41,601 nt of DNA from Moduliflexus sp964602655 (GTDB lineage: Bacteria; Moduliflexota; Moduliflexia; Moduliflexales; Moduliflexaceae). Positions 15,934 through 24,434 of the stretch are shown here, in pieces. The DNA lies in the NCBI GenBank assembly GCA_964602655.1, contig CAZRSF010000058.1, positions 1 through 41,601 on the forward strand, given 5' to 3'. The notes under the pieces were generated by a model. That model was not told the DNA's origin, did not search any database, and saw nothing but the letters and a program-made list of their open reading frames with translations. The first letter of the stretch is position 1. Each line of letters opens with the position of its first letter. The translations under genes were made by a program, and so were the position numbers.

Positions 15934-17964
15934 ATGTCTCCATATATCGAAGACGGCTACGATCTGTGGCTGCGCTATCGTCCGATTAAAGAGCGAAAGA
16001 TTCGTGCCTCATATCGCAAACAATTACAAGAAATTATTGTTTTTGGATATTCGCCAACAATCGAAATCATCCGTAAAGAGCTGCAACTGGGATTGACCGC
16101 CCTGCTTGGCGTTCCTGATAGGATGCGCCAGACCTGGACTCAACAACAGTCGTCTTTGCTTGTGGGAACGCCGCATACATCGCCTCAAATCGCCGAACTC
16201 GGCTGGGATGCGCAGCTTGCGGCGCAAGGCGCGGAAGGCTATCTGATTCGTGCGACGCGCATCAACGCGCAGCCAGTGATTGTCATTGCGGCAAACGCCG
16301 ATCTGGGCGTGTTGTACGGCACATTTCATTTTATGCGGCTGCTGCAAACCGAACAATCAATTTCCGAGCTTGACATCGCGGAATGTCCGAAACTTCGCTA
16401 TCGCTTGCTGAATCACTGGGATAATCTCGACGGCTCAATCGAACGCGGGTATGCCGGGCGCAGCCTCTGGAAATGGGATGAATTGCCGGAGAAACGCGAC
16501 CCGCGTTACCGCGATTATGCCCGCGCCTGCGCCTCTCTCGGCATTAACGGCGCGGTGTTGAATAATGTCAACGCCTCTGCTGAAAGCCTGTCCGCCGCCT
16601 ATCTTGCCAAAGCCGCCGCGCTTGCGGATGAGTTTCGTCCCTATGGCGTGCGCGTGTTTCTGACGGCGAAGTTTTCCGCGCCGATGACGCTTGGTGGATT
16701 GCCAACCGCCGATCCGCTTGATAAAACAGTGTGCGAGTGGTGGCGGAATAAAGCGGATGAAATCTATCGTTCGATCCCAGATTTTGGCGGCTTTACGGTG
16801 AAGGCCGACTCCGAAGGTCAGCCCGGTCCGTTTACATACGGGCGTAATCATGCCGAAGGCGCGAACATGCTGGCCGGCGCGCTGAGGCCGCATGGTGGCA
16901 TCGTGATGTGGCGGGCGTTCGTGTATGGACATGGCGAGGAAGATCGCGCCAAAGGCGCATACGCGAATTTTCAGCCGCTTGACGGCGTTTTTGCGGAAAA
17001 TGTGTTCGTGCAGGCGAAAAACGGTCCGATTGATTTTCAGCCCCGCGAGCCGATCAATCCACTATTCGGCGCAATGCCGCGCACGCCGTTGATGATGGAA
17101 TTTCAGATTACGCAGGAATATCTCGGTCATTCCACGCATCTCGTCTATTTAGCGCCGATGTGGAAAGAAGTGCTGGATTTCGATACCTTTGCCTGCGGCG
17201 CTGGCTCGACTGTAGCGAGCGTGATTGACGGCAGTCTGCATGGACACGTCCTGACTGGCGTCGCGGGCGTGACCAACATCGGCGACGACCGCAACTGGTG
17301 CGGCCATCATTTCGCGCAGGCCAACTGGTATGCGTTTGGCCGCCTCGCCTGGAATTACCAGCTTGATCCGGCCATGATTGCGGAAGAGTGGATTCGTGCC
17401 ACGTTCACCAACGATCACGATGCCGTTGCCGCGATTCTTGGTATGATGGCGGCGTCATGGGAAGCATGCGTGAATTACATGACGCCGTTAGGGCTGCATC
17501 ATATTATGCGCGAGGGACATCATTATGGTCCCGATCCCGCTTACGATGAAGGGCATCGCGCGGATTGGCGTTCGACCTATTACCATCGCGCCGACAAGGC
17601 TGGGCTTGGTTTCGACCGCAGCAGCAACGGGACGAACGCGGTCGAGCAGTATGCGCCGCCTGTGCGCGATCTGTTTGACAATCTCGCCACCTGCCCGGAG
17701 AAATATCTGCTCTGGTTTCATCATGTCGCCTGGGCGCATCGGATGCGTTCGGGACGGACTCTGTGGGAAGAATTAGTCTTTCGTTATCAGCACGGCGTCG
17801 AAGAAGTGCGCTGCATGTTGGAAACCTGGAAAACCCTTGAGGGTAAACTCGACGCGCAACGTTATGAGGATGTGCTGCGCAAGCTTTCTGCGCATCTGAA
17901 TGACGCCGCCGAATGGCCGCAGGTCTGCCTGCCATATTTTCAGCAGTTCAGCCAAAGCGAATAA
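15934..17964 (+). CDS. Alpha-glucuronidase, glycoside hydrolase family 67
   Basis: A 676-residue cytoplasmic enzyme (no signal peptide), close to the usual 670-700. It removes 4-O-methyl-glucuronic acid from the non-reducing end xylose of aldouronates made by xylanases. The N-terminal beta-sandwich (about 1-140) and central barrel are recognisable. Catalytic residues fit the family: acid E294 in VKADSEGQPGP, and the general-base pair D367 (NGPIDFQP) and E395 (QITQEYLG), whose 28-residue spacing equals that reported for characterised GH67 enzymes. The last gene of the xylan-fragment locus, it sits 52 bases after the permease. Its ribosome binding site is inside a hairpin, so its expression may be kept low. 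A 28-base palindrome follows the stop. Confidence 0.96.
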   Translation: MSPYIEDGYDLWLRYRPIKERKIRASYRKQLQEIIVFGYSPTIEIIRKELQLGLTALLGVPDRMRQTWTQQQSSLLVGTPHTSPQIAELGWDAQLAAQGAEGYLIRATRINAQPVIVIAANADLGVLYGTFHFMRLLQTEQSISELDIAECPKLRYRLLNHWDNLDGSIERGYAGRSLWKWDELPEKRDPRYRDYARACASLGINGAVLNNVNASAESLSAAYLAKAAALADEFRPYGVRVFLTAKFSAPMTLGGLPTADPLDKTVCEWWRNKADEIYRSIPDFGGFTVKADSEGQPGPFTYGRNHAEGANMLAGALRPHGGIVMWRAFVYGHGEEDRAKGAYANFQPLDGVFAENVFVQAKNGPIDFQPREPINPLFGAMPRTPLMMEFQITQEYLGHSTHLVYLAPMWKEVLDFDTFACGAGSTVASVIDGSLHGHVLTGVAGVTNIGDDRNWCGHHFAQANWYAFGRLAWNYQLDPAMIAEEWIRATFTNDHDAVAAILGMMAASWEACVNYMTPLGLHHIMREGHHYGPDPAYDEGHRADWRSTYYHRADKAGLGFDRSSNGTNAVEQYAPPVRDLFDNLATCPEKYLLWFHHVAWAHRMRSGRTLWEELVFRYQHGVEEVRCMLETWKTLEGKLDAQRYEDVLRKLSAHLNDAAEWPQVCLPYFQQFSQSE

Positions 17965-18012
17965 ATACCGGTATTATACCAATTGCGGTCAATTCGATCA
18001 TATTCGCCCGTT

Positions 18013-18040
18013 GTAGGGGCGTTCAATTGAACGCCCCTAC
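18013..18040. terminator. Perfect 28-base palindrome between convergent genes
   Basis: GTAGGGGCGTTCAA and its exact reverse complement are joined without a loop. It lies between the GH67 stop (17964) and the DapL stop (18055) and is suited to end transcription in both directions. The sequence resembles a palindrome scattered through many bacterial genomes. Confidence 0.6.
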
Positions 18041-18054
18041 GCCTCGTGTTTCAA

Positions 18055-19284
18055 TTATAAATCCAACTTGCTCAATCGCGCAATCGCTTCTTCCACATCG
18101 GCGCGTTGCCCGAACGCGGTCAGACGGAAAAAGCCTTCGCCGCATGTGCCGAAACCGACGCCCGGCGTGCCGACGACCTGACATTCATTCAGCAGTTTAT
18201 GGAAAAAGTCCCAACTGCTGAGATTCTTCGGCGTTTTCAGCCAGATGTACGGCGCGTTTTTTCCGCCGGAATACGCGATGTTCAGCGCATCCAGCCCTTT
18301 CCGAATCACGGCGGCATTGCCGAGATAATACAGAATCGTGTCGTTGATTTCTTTGCGCCCGGCTTCCGTAAAGACCGGTTCCGCGCCTTTTTGAATGATG
18401 TACGACACGCCGTTGAATTTCGTGGATTGCCGCCGCAGCCAGAGTTTATTCAATTGATGCGGCGTTCCCTGCTCGTCGTAAATCATGACCGAATTCGGAA
18501 TAATCGTGTACGACAGGCGCGTTCCGGTGAACCCGGCGGTTTTCGACAGGCTGCGGAACTCGACCGCGACTTCCCGCGCTCCTTCGATTTCGTAAATGCT
18601 GCGGGGCAGCGTCTCATCCTGAATATAGGCTTCATACGCCGCGTCGAACAGAATCAAGGCTTTATTGGCACGAGCGTATTCGACCCATTTGGTCAGTGCC
18701 GCTTTCGTCGCCACCTGCCCGGTCGGATTATTCGGAAAACAGAGATAAATCAGGTCAACCGGTTCGCTCGGCAGGTCGGGGCAGAAGTTATTTTCTAAGG
18801 TCGAATCGAGATAGACCACGCCGTCGAAACGCCCGTTCGCGAAATTGCCGCCGCGCCCGGCCATGACATTGCTGTCGAGATAGACCGGATAGACCGGGTC
18901 TGTGATAGCGATTTTGGCGGTCGGCGCGAAAAGTTCTTGAAAATTCGCCGTGTCTTCTTTCGCGCCGCTGGAAATAAAAATTTCATCGGCAGACATGTTG
19001 AGTCCGCGCCGGTGAAAATCGTACGCGGCGATTTTTTCTCGCAGAAATTGAAAACCTTCATACGGCGGGTAGCCCTGGAACGTTTCGATTTTCGACATAT
19101 CATCAACGCCTTGATGCAGGCTGGCGATAATGGATGATGTCAGCGGGCAGGTCACGTCGCCGATGCCGAGACGGATGACGCGTTTGTCCGGGTGCGCCGC
19201 CTGATACTCTTTGACGTGTCGCGCCACTTCCGCAAAAAGATAACTTCCCTGTAATTTCGCATAATTCGGGTTAATCGTAATCAT
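18055..19284 (-). CDS. dapL: LL-diaminopimelate aminotransferase
   Basis: A 409-residue PLP-dependent fold-I aminotransferase that converts tetrahydrodipicolinate directly to LL-diaminopimelate with glutamate, giving lysine and the peptidoglycan diamino acid. Family features: the N-terminus NPNYAKLQGSYLFAEV, IRLGIGDVTCPL with the GIGD loop, the YPPYEGFQFLRE substrate-binding segment, CFPNNPTGQ (N186), D214/Y217, and the PLP lysine K248 in FRSLSKTAGFTGTR. The length is typical. AAGGAG lies 6-7 bases before the ATG. It follows the GH57 gene at 19362 on the same strand after a 77-base gap holding a 15-base-pair hairpin, so cotranscription is possible but no shared function is apparent. Confidence 0.95.
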   Translation of the reverse strand: MITINPNYAKLQGSYLFAEVARHVKEYQAAHPDKRVIRLGIGDVTCPLTSSIIASLHQGVDDMSKIETFQGYPPYEGFQFLREKIAAYDFHRRGLNMSADEIFISSGAKEDTANFQELFAPTAKIAITDPVYPVYLDSNVMAGRGGNFANGRFDGVVYLDSTLENNFCPDLPSEPVDLIYLCFPNNPTGQVATKAALTKWVEYARANKALILFDAAYEAYIQDETLPRSIYEIEGAREVAVEFRSLSKTAGFTGTRLSYTIIPNSVMIYDEQGTPHQLNKLWLRRQSTKFNGVSYIIQKGAEPVFTEAGRKEINDTILYYLGNAAVIRKGLDALNIAYSGGKNAPYIWLKTPKNLSSWDFFHKLLNECQVVGTPGVGFGTCGEGFFRLTAFGQRADVEEAIARLSKLDL

Positions 19285-19301
19285 GTAGCACTCCTTGAAA
19301 A

Positions 19302-19334
19302 AACCCTGCCAGGGTTCGAAACCCTGGCAGGGTT
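19302..19334. repeat. Perfect palindromic repeat (CCAGGGTT family)
   Basis: Arms 19302-19316 and 19320-19334 pair perfectly (15 base pairs, loop CGA). It lies between the GH57 stop and the DapL ribosome binding site, and could end or slow the upstream transcript. Confidence 0.65.
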
Positions 19335-19361
19335 GGTCAATACATTCAACGTTTTCATCAA

Positions 19362-20549
19362 TTATTTTTCAGTCGAATCTTTCGGCAATTCTGTTTCAAG
19401 TTCGTTCAGATGTCGCCAGGCAACATCCAGATCATCATGGCAGCGTTGCACCCACGCCTCGCCCCAGTAAAAATTGCAACTGGTTTCGGCGCGTAACAAA
19501 CGCCAGTGCGCTTCATTCAGATGATAATTCTGCGTCGGATATGGCACGCGCTCAGACAGAGCGTGGAACGCCGCGCTGGTTTCGCGAACGCGGGTCAACG
19601 CGTCTTTCTGCATCTGCGAGCCTGTCCACTGCAAGAAATCCACGCCGTTATGCCAGCCGGTATTCCATGCGCCTTTGTTGACGGTCACATAATCTTTTGC
19701 GCCATATTGCCGCAGATAATCTTGAATGAACGTCGGGCGCACGGCGGTTGTTTTCTGGCGCACGAGATCTAACAACGGGCGGTAGAAGACATTCCAGAAG
19801 TTCGCTTTTTCGGAGACATTCCGAAACCAGCCGCCGTTATCGCCGTCAGTACATGTGGTGACAAGCGGCGGAAAATCGCACCATTTCGTGCGTTCGCGCA
19901 TTTCGTGAATGAACCAGCCTGGATCCATGCCGGATTCCTGCGCGTCGGAGAGTTCGCGATCTCGAACGACCACGATCATTTCTTCGCCGTTATATTCGGC
20001 AAAATGGGGACGATAGCGAATTTCTTCCCAGCGCATCGGCTTGACCGGTTCGATATGCGTGCTGTCCACTAATACGTATTGAAAGCCCATGCGTTTGAGA
20101 TGCGGAATCATCTCCATGCAAAATCCCATTTCCGGCGGCCAGAATCCGGAGAATTGCTCGCGCCAGAAAAGATGCCGCGCAATGCCAAGCCAGCGCGTCA
20201 TCTGCTCATCCCAGTCCGCTTCGGGCGTGAGCGGCAGCACGGGGTGATAATAGCCGGTGCCGAGAATCTCGAAAATACTGGTATTTTGCAGATGCCAGAG
20301 GAGATCGCCGCATTTGACGATGCCATACACGCGATGCTGAAAGTCTTTATTATTCAGGGTTTCCAGCAACGTCCCCGACAGCGACAGATGCACGCGCCCG
20401 CAATCCTCATACTCCCAGAGCGAACGCGGTATCCGGTCTAAGGCGAACAAGATTTCTTTGGCTTCCCATTCCTTCTGCTCAAGGAGGGATTCTAAATTAC
20501 CCGCCGGTTGGTGAAGATTCAAGACCAGCGCATGAAAGATCGATTCCAT
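19362..20549 (-). CDS. Glycoside hydrolase family 57, alpha-glucan active
   Basis: A 395-residue retaining GH57 enzyme acting on alpha-glucans, probably glycogen given glgA upstream. HQP at 13-15 is GH57 region 1, E140 in GFWPPEMGF is the expected nucleophile and D235 in TCTDGDNGGWF the expected acid/base. A C-terminal ETSCNFYWGEAW motif is shared with its neighbour. The frame stays open 32 codons further (to 20645), but those codons run through the GC-rich palindromic repeat at 20563-20626 and encode an unlikely Arg/Pro-rich peptide, so I start at ATG 20549, just before the conserved FHALVLNLHQP. The exact specificity (amylase, branching or transferase) cannot be read. Confidence 0.88.
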   Translation of the reverse strand: MESIFHALVLNLHQPAGNLESLLEQKEWEAKEILFALDRIPRSLWEYEDCGRVHLSLSGTLLETLNNKDFQHRVYGIVKCGDLLWHLQNTSIFEILGTGYYHPVLPLTPEADWDEQMTRWLGIARHLFWREQFSGFWPPEMGFCMEMIPHLKRMGFQYVLVDSTHIEPVKPMRWEEIRYRPHFAEYNGEEMIVVVRDRELSDAQESGMDPGWFIHEMRERTKWCDFPPLVTTCTDGDNGGWFRNVSEKANFWNVFYRPLLDLVRQKTTAVRPTFIQDYLRQYGAKDYVTVNKGAWNTGWHNGVDFLQWTGSQMQKDALTRVRETSAAFHALSERVPYPTQNYHLNEAHWRLLRAETSCNFYWGEAWVQRCHDDLDVAWRHLNELETELPKDSTEK

Positions 20550-20562
20550 AGTGTTGAGGCTG

Positions 20563-20626
20563 GGCAGCCCCGCCTGCGAGGCGGGAGGTTGAATGGCTCT
20601 TTCCCGCGACGTAGCGCGGGGCTGCC
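20563..20626. repeat. GC-rich palindromic repeat abutting the GH57 start
   Basis: GGCAGCCCCGC (20563-20573) and GCGGGGCTGCC (20616-20626) pair perfectly, with CGCCTGCGAGGCG nested inside. It lies 13 bases upstream of the GH57 start codon and separates it from any normal ribosome binding site. Confidence 0.65.
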
Positions 20627-20662
20627 GAACAAGGCCGCGTCTCATGGATGCGTAAAACAGAA

Positions 20663-20686
20663 ACGGGCGAGAAAATTCTCGCCCGT
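20663..20686 (-). terminator. Hairpin after the second GH57 gene
   Basis: ACGGGCGAGAA and TTCTCGCCCGT pair perfectly around AA, 17 bases after the stop at 20704 on the minus strand. The shape suits a terminator, although TTTTA follows only after a few bases. Confidence 0.55.
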
Positions 20687-20703
20687 GAATTCACAAGTTC
20701 TCG

Positions 20704-22167
20704 TTAACAGTCATAGGTCAAAATATCATGGGCGCGGCGGCAGATTTCCTGACCGTAGTCCGTCCAGATACCCTGTCCCCAGTAGCGATAGCAACTGGTT
20801 TGCGACGCTAACAGATGAAACAGCGCGTTGCGGTAGCGATGTTCGGACGGCTTAATGCCGGCCTTCAAGACCTTTTCGTTGAACAACGCGCTCACCTTTT
20901 CCATCGGCCCTAAGACGTTATCATAGCCTTTGACCCAGGAAATGTTGTTCGTCCAGCTTCCGCCTTCCATGTGGAACGTGTGGTCTTCTTTTTTTAATTT
21001 TTCAATCACGTTGGCTAATTTCTCCGGGCCGTCGCCGGGTTTCATATTATCCCAGATTTGCTTCTGTTTCAACGGCTGCAATTCCGGCAGGTCTTTTTCC
21101 GTGATGCCGAGGCTGAAGAGATATTCAAGGTATTCGGTGACGTTTACGAGCGGCACGTCCGAACCGGCGCATTCCCGGACGGCGTCCATGTATTTGCCCG
21201 GAAATTCGTTCATCATCACGCCGCCGTTTTCGCCGTCGGCAATCTGCGTGACCAATGGCGGCACATCGTATTTGCCGATTTTCCAGCGCGACAGGCTTTT
21301 GGCTTCATAATACGGCTGCATCTGCGCGACGAGTTTGGTGTCGCTGCCCTGCGTTTTGATGATGGCGATGATGCTGATCGTTTCGCCTTTGGAATTTTTG
21401 CAGATCAAACGATGCGGCAGGTGTTTGTTTTCCGGCCCCCAGCCTTTATCCGGGCGTTCCACCGTATGTTCCTGCACCAACACCCACTGATAGCCGTTAT
21501 CTTTCAGGGTTTTGACGAATTCGTAGGCCACGTCGGGATGATTCGGCAACGCCATTTCTGCGGGAGAAAATCCGCGAATCCGGCTGACGGCCTCTAATCC
21601 GAAAATCGCAGCAAAATGATGCAGCCAGGCTTTGACATGCAGGCGAAAATCCTGCACAGGCGTGGACGGCGCGACCGCATGTCCCCACGCGCAGCCGAGC
21701 CATTCGACGCCATGACGATAGTTCGGATCGCAGGTGATGCGTTTCAAATTATCGAAGACATCGTCCAGCCCCATTTTCCGCAGCCCATGCAGCAGCACGC
21801 CGGAATATTCCAGCATGACGCGCGGCTGTTTGCCTTCGTTGAACAACTGCGGCAGCATATCGCCGATCCGTTTGTAGCACCAGTGAAAGACCGCCGCGTT
21901 ATGATTGTCGCCGATCCCTTGATGTTCCATCATGTACTGCAAATTGCTGATGATGCCGGCCGTGCGAAGATCGTCTCCTCCGGCGGGAATCAGGGGTTGC
22001 TGCATGTGCAGCGCCACTGCGCATGTGCTGCGCGCGGCACCGAAATCAATGCCGGATTCCGGCAGAAAAATCTGTTTGCCCTGGCTGTCCTTCATTGCCT
22101 TTTCAATCAGCGCTTCTGAGCCTGAAATATTCGGCAGGCCATCAATATATTCTGGAAGTCCGCTCAT
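20704..22167 (-). CDS. Glycoside hydrolase family 57, second copy
   Basis: 487 residues. Region 1 is ALHMQQP (52-58). Nucleophile E204 lies in GFSPAEMALP and acid/base D311 in IADGENGGVMMNEFP. The C-terminal ASQTSCYRYWGQGIWTDYG matches the ETSCNFYWGEAW motif of the neighbour, so the two are distant paralogues. An N-terminal extension of about 48 residues precedes the barrel. GGAGGA lies 7 bases before the ATG, an excellent start. It is 85 bases downstream of glgA on the same strand, so glgA and this gene are probably one transcript. A glycogen or alpha-glucan role is likely; the precise reaction is not visible. Confidence 0.88.
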   Translation of the reverse strand: MSGLPEYIDGLPNISGSEALIEKAMKDSQGKQIFLPESGIDFGAARSTCAVALHMQQPLIPAGGDDLRTAGIISNLQYMMEHQGIGDNHNAAVFHWCYKRIGDMLPQLFNEGKQPRVMLEYSGVLLHGLRKMGLDDVFDNLKRITCDPNYRHGVEWLGCAWGHAVAPSTPVQDFRLHVKAWLHHFAAIFGLEAVSRIRGFSPAEMALPNHPDVAYEFVKTLKDNGYQWVLVQEHTVERPDKGWGPENKHLPHRLICKNSKGETISIIAIIKTQGSDTKLVAQMQPYYEAKSLSRWKIGKYDVPPLVTQIADGENGGVMMNEFPGKYMDAVRECAGSDVPLVNVTEYLEYLFSLGITEKDLPELQPLKQKQIWDNMKPGDGPEKLANVIEKLKKEDHTFHMEGGSWTNNISWVKGYDNVLGPMEKVSALFNEKVLKAGIKPSEHRYRNALFHLLASQTSCYRYWGQGIWTDYGQEICRRAHDILTYDC

Positions 22168-22205
22168 GTTCGTATCCTCCGTGAATGCTTCGGGTTAGAC
22201 AACAA

Positions 22206-22232
22206 GAGTGTCAGAACTGCGCTCTGGCACTC
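22206..22232. repeat. Short palindromic repeat between glgA and GH57 genes
   Basis: GAGTGTCAGA and TCTGGCACTC pair with one G-T position. The same GAGTGTC...GCACTC pattern occurs inside the CHAT gene at 32394-32440. Confidence 0.55.
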
Positions 22233-22252
22233 CTGCTGCGACTGACTCAATC

Positions 22253-23731
22253 TTAGCCTTTATGGCGAATATGCTCGTAAATGCCGAGGTAGTGTCCGCC
22301 CGGGTGATTCCATGAATAGTCGGAGTTCATGCCGTTGATCATCAGTTGACGGAAATGGTCGGGGTAATCGTACCACAACCGAATCGCGCGTTCCAACGAA
22401 TACTCGATGGCTTTGAAATCCGATTGATGGAACACAAAGCCATTGCGTTCGTGCAACGGTTTATCATGCGCGAAATCCTTATCGAACACCGTATCCGCCA
22501 GGCCGCCGACCGCTCGGACAATCGGCACCGTGCCGTATTTGAACCCGATCAATTGCGTCAAGCCGCACGGCTCGAAATTACTCGGCACGATAATCATATC
22601 TGCGCCAGCGTAAATCAGATGGGCCAGTTCTTCGTTATACCCTAATTCCAAATGGCAATCCTGATTCTCGTTCAGATGGTGTTTGACCTGCCAGAACATG
22701 CGATTGATCCCCGCGTCAGGGCTTGAGCCGAGCAGCACGAACTGCGCGCCGTTATTGACGGCGTAATAAATCGCGTGACGCACGAGGTCTACCCCTTTTT
22801 GCGAATCGAGGCGACCGACATAGGCAATCAGCGGGCTGTAATCGTTGCGAATCCAGAGGCGGTTGCGCAAGGCGTCTTTGTTGGCGAATTTTTTGTCGAG
22901 CGTGTCAACATCATAATTCGACGGAATCAGTTTATCCACCGACGGATTCCACATTTCATAATCCAATCCGTTCAACACGCCGCCGAATTTGCCCTGATGC
23001 GTGTGCAGGGTATGGCCGAGGCCGCAGCCCTGTTCCGTGAAGCGCGCTTCCCAGGCATGTTTCGGAGAGACGGTCGTGACAAAATTGGAATAGACGATGC
23101 CGCCTTTCATCAAGTTGATGGCGCTGGCGTTGAAACTATCGCGCAGGCGGTCATGGTGGTAGTAGTAGTCTGGCCGTCCCAAGCCGGTCGCCCACAGCAC
23201 GTCGGGTCCCGTGACGCCCTGGTGCATGAAGTTATGAATCGTGTAGCACACGCGCTGATTGTACAGACCGCCGCGTTGATACATTTCATACAACATGACC
23301 GGCACAAGACCGGTTTGCCAGTCGTGGCAGTGAAGGACATCCGGGCGTTTGCCGGATTTCAGGAGAAATTCCAACGCCGCTTTGCTGAAAAACGCATAGC
23401 GCATCACATCGTCTTTGCAGCCGTAAAACACACCGCGATTAAAGAAATTATCATTCGAATGCGGATCGATAAAGAAGCATTTCCGACCGTGCACGAAGCC
23501 AAACCAGACGCTGCAATGAATCGCGCCGCCATACCAGGGCACCCACAGGTCTTCCATATCTTTTTGCAGCCCCCAGATATGATCGTAGCGCATACAATCG
23601 TATTTCGGTAATATGATTTCCACTGAATTGCCGCGAATTTCCAACTCGCGGGTTAATCCGAAGACCACGTCGCCAAGCCCGCCGACCTTTGCTACAGGGG
23701 CGCATTCAGGCGTTATCATTGCAATAAACAT
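22253..23731 (-). CDS. glgA: Glycogen synthase (GT5)
   Basis: A 492-residue GT-B glucosyltransferase that adds glucose from ADP-glucose (or UDP-glucose) to alpha-1,4 chains. KVGGLGDVV (15-23) is the KTGGL-type sugar-nucleotide loop, HDWQTGLVPVMLY and TIHNFMHQG follow, and E387 in NFEPCGLTQLIGFKYGTVP is the conserved Glu of retaining GT-B enzymes. VGGLADTV closes the site. The N-terminus MFIAMITPECAPVAKVGG is complete, and AAGGAGA lies about 8 bases before the ATG. The two GH57 genes follow; neither glgC nor glgP is present. Length and motifs fit a standard GlgA. Confidence 0.96.
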   Translation of the reverse strand: MFIAMITPECAPVAKVGGLGDVVFGLTRELEIRGNSVEIILPKYDCMRYDHIWGLQKDMEDLWVPWYGGAIHCSVWFGFVHGRKCFFIDPHSNDNFFNRGVFYGCKDDVMRYAFFSKAALEFLLKSGKRPDVLHCHDWQTGLVPVMLYEMYQRGGLYNQRVCYTIHNFMHQGVTGPDVLWATGLGRPDYYYHHDRLRDSFNASAINLMKGGIVYSNFVTTVSPKHAWEARFTEQGCGLGHTLHTHQGKFGGVLNGLDYEMWNPSVDKLIPSNYDVDTLDKKFANKDALRNRLWIRNDYSPLIAYVGRLDSQKGVDLVRHAIYYAVNNGAQFVLLGSSPDAGINRMFWQVKHHLNENQDCHLELGYNEELAHLIYAGADMIIVPSNFEPCGLTQLIGFKYGTVPIVRAVGGLADTVFDKDFAHDKPLHERNGFVFHQSDFKAIEYSLERAIRLWYDYPDHFRQLMINGMNSDYSWNHPGGHYLGIYEHIRHKG

Positions 23732-24434
23732 GTCACAACTCTCCTTTTGTTCTCTGTCTGATTTATTGGTTTTTAAAAATACACATCATGCTTCAATGAT
23801 TTTTGAGATGAGCCTCTTCTGCGTCATTCCGAGGAATCGGGAAATATGAAATTATTAGCGGTCAGGAGGATTCGCGCCGGGTTCACACAGGAAACGTTCC
23901 CTGAAAGACTCATTGAATATCATAGAATTTATCACACGTCCTGTTGTCATATCAAGGGAATCGTGTCAAGTATTTTTCCCGCAAGGAAAATTTACCAGAG
24001 AGAGAATGCGATTGACAAAAAGATGAGGCGCGCGGAACAATCAAAATGGTCAGTTTACGCTGGATGAGCGCAGTTTGGCACAAACGCTGCCCCGAATGCT
24101 GGCAGGAATTCGACGACATACAGGAGAATGCGCCAGATCAATGACGCGATTGAACACATGACGCCGTCGCGGAAATGAGCGGTGTTGTTTCAGAGTGCGC
24201 CAGTGTTGCAACTGATTTCGGTTCTCTCCATCATGATCGCGATGTTTTCGTTTGCGTTCTTCTATCGTAACCGTTTTGAAAAGAATTTTGAGGAGAACAA
24301 GCGACTTCGCGGTGACGAGACCACAGATCAGATTGCGCCGCCCTCCCAAACGGTTGTGATGATCGCTGGCTCATCGGATTTGTCAGAGGTCACAGCGGTG
24401 TTGATAGAACATCATACTTCCGTTTTTCAGCATA
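23732..24434. other. 703-base gap with no certain gene
   Basis: It separates glgA (transcribed leftward from 23731) from the end of the LacI-type gene. A fragment GTCATTCCGAGGAATCGGGAA (23823-23843) looks like part of a dispersed repeat. Several short open frames exist but lack ribosome binding sites. One on the plus strand (GTG 24182 to 24472, 96 codons) encodes a hydrophobic segment followed by a basic and acidic tail and overlaps the LacI-type gene tail-to-tail; it may be a decayed small membrane protein. The glgA promoter should lie near 23740-23800. Confidence 0.5.

Noticed and set aside
12076..17964. ATPase subunit for the LplA/B/C-type importer
   Set aside because: No Walker-type ABC ATPase is encoded in any frame near the locus; the subunit must be elsewhere.
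23846..24067. Open frame of 73 codons in the gap left of the LacI-type gene
   Set aside because: No ribosome binding site, no recognisable features, and composition not like the neighbours.
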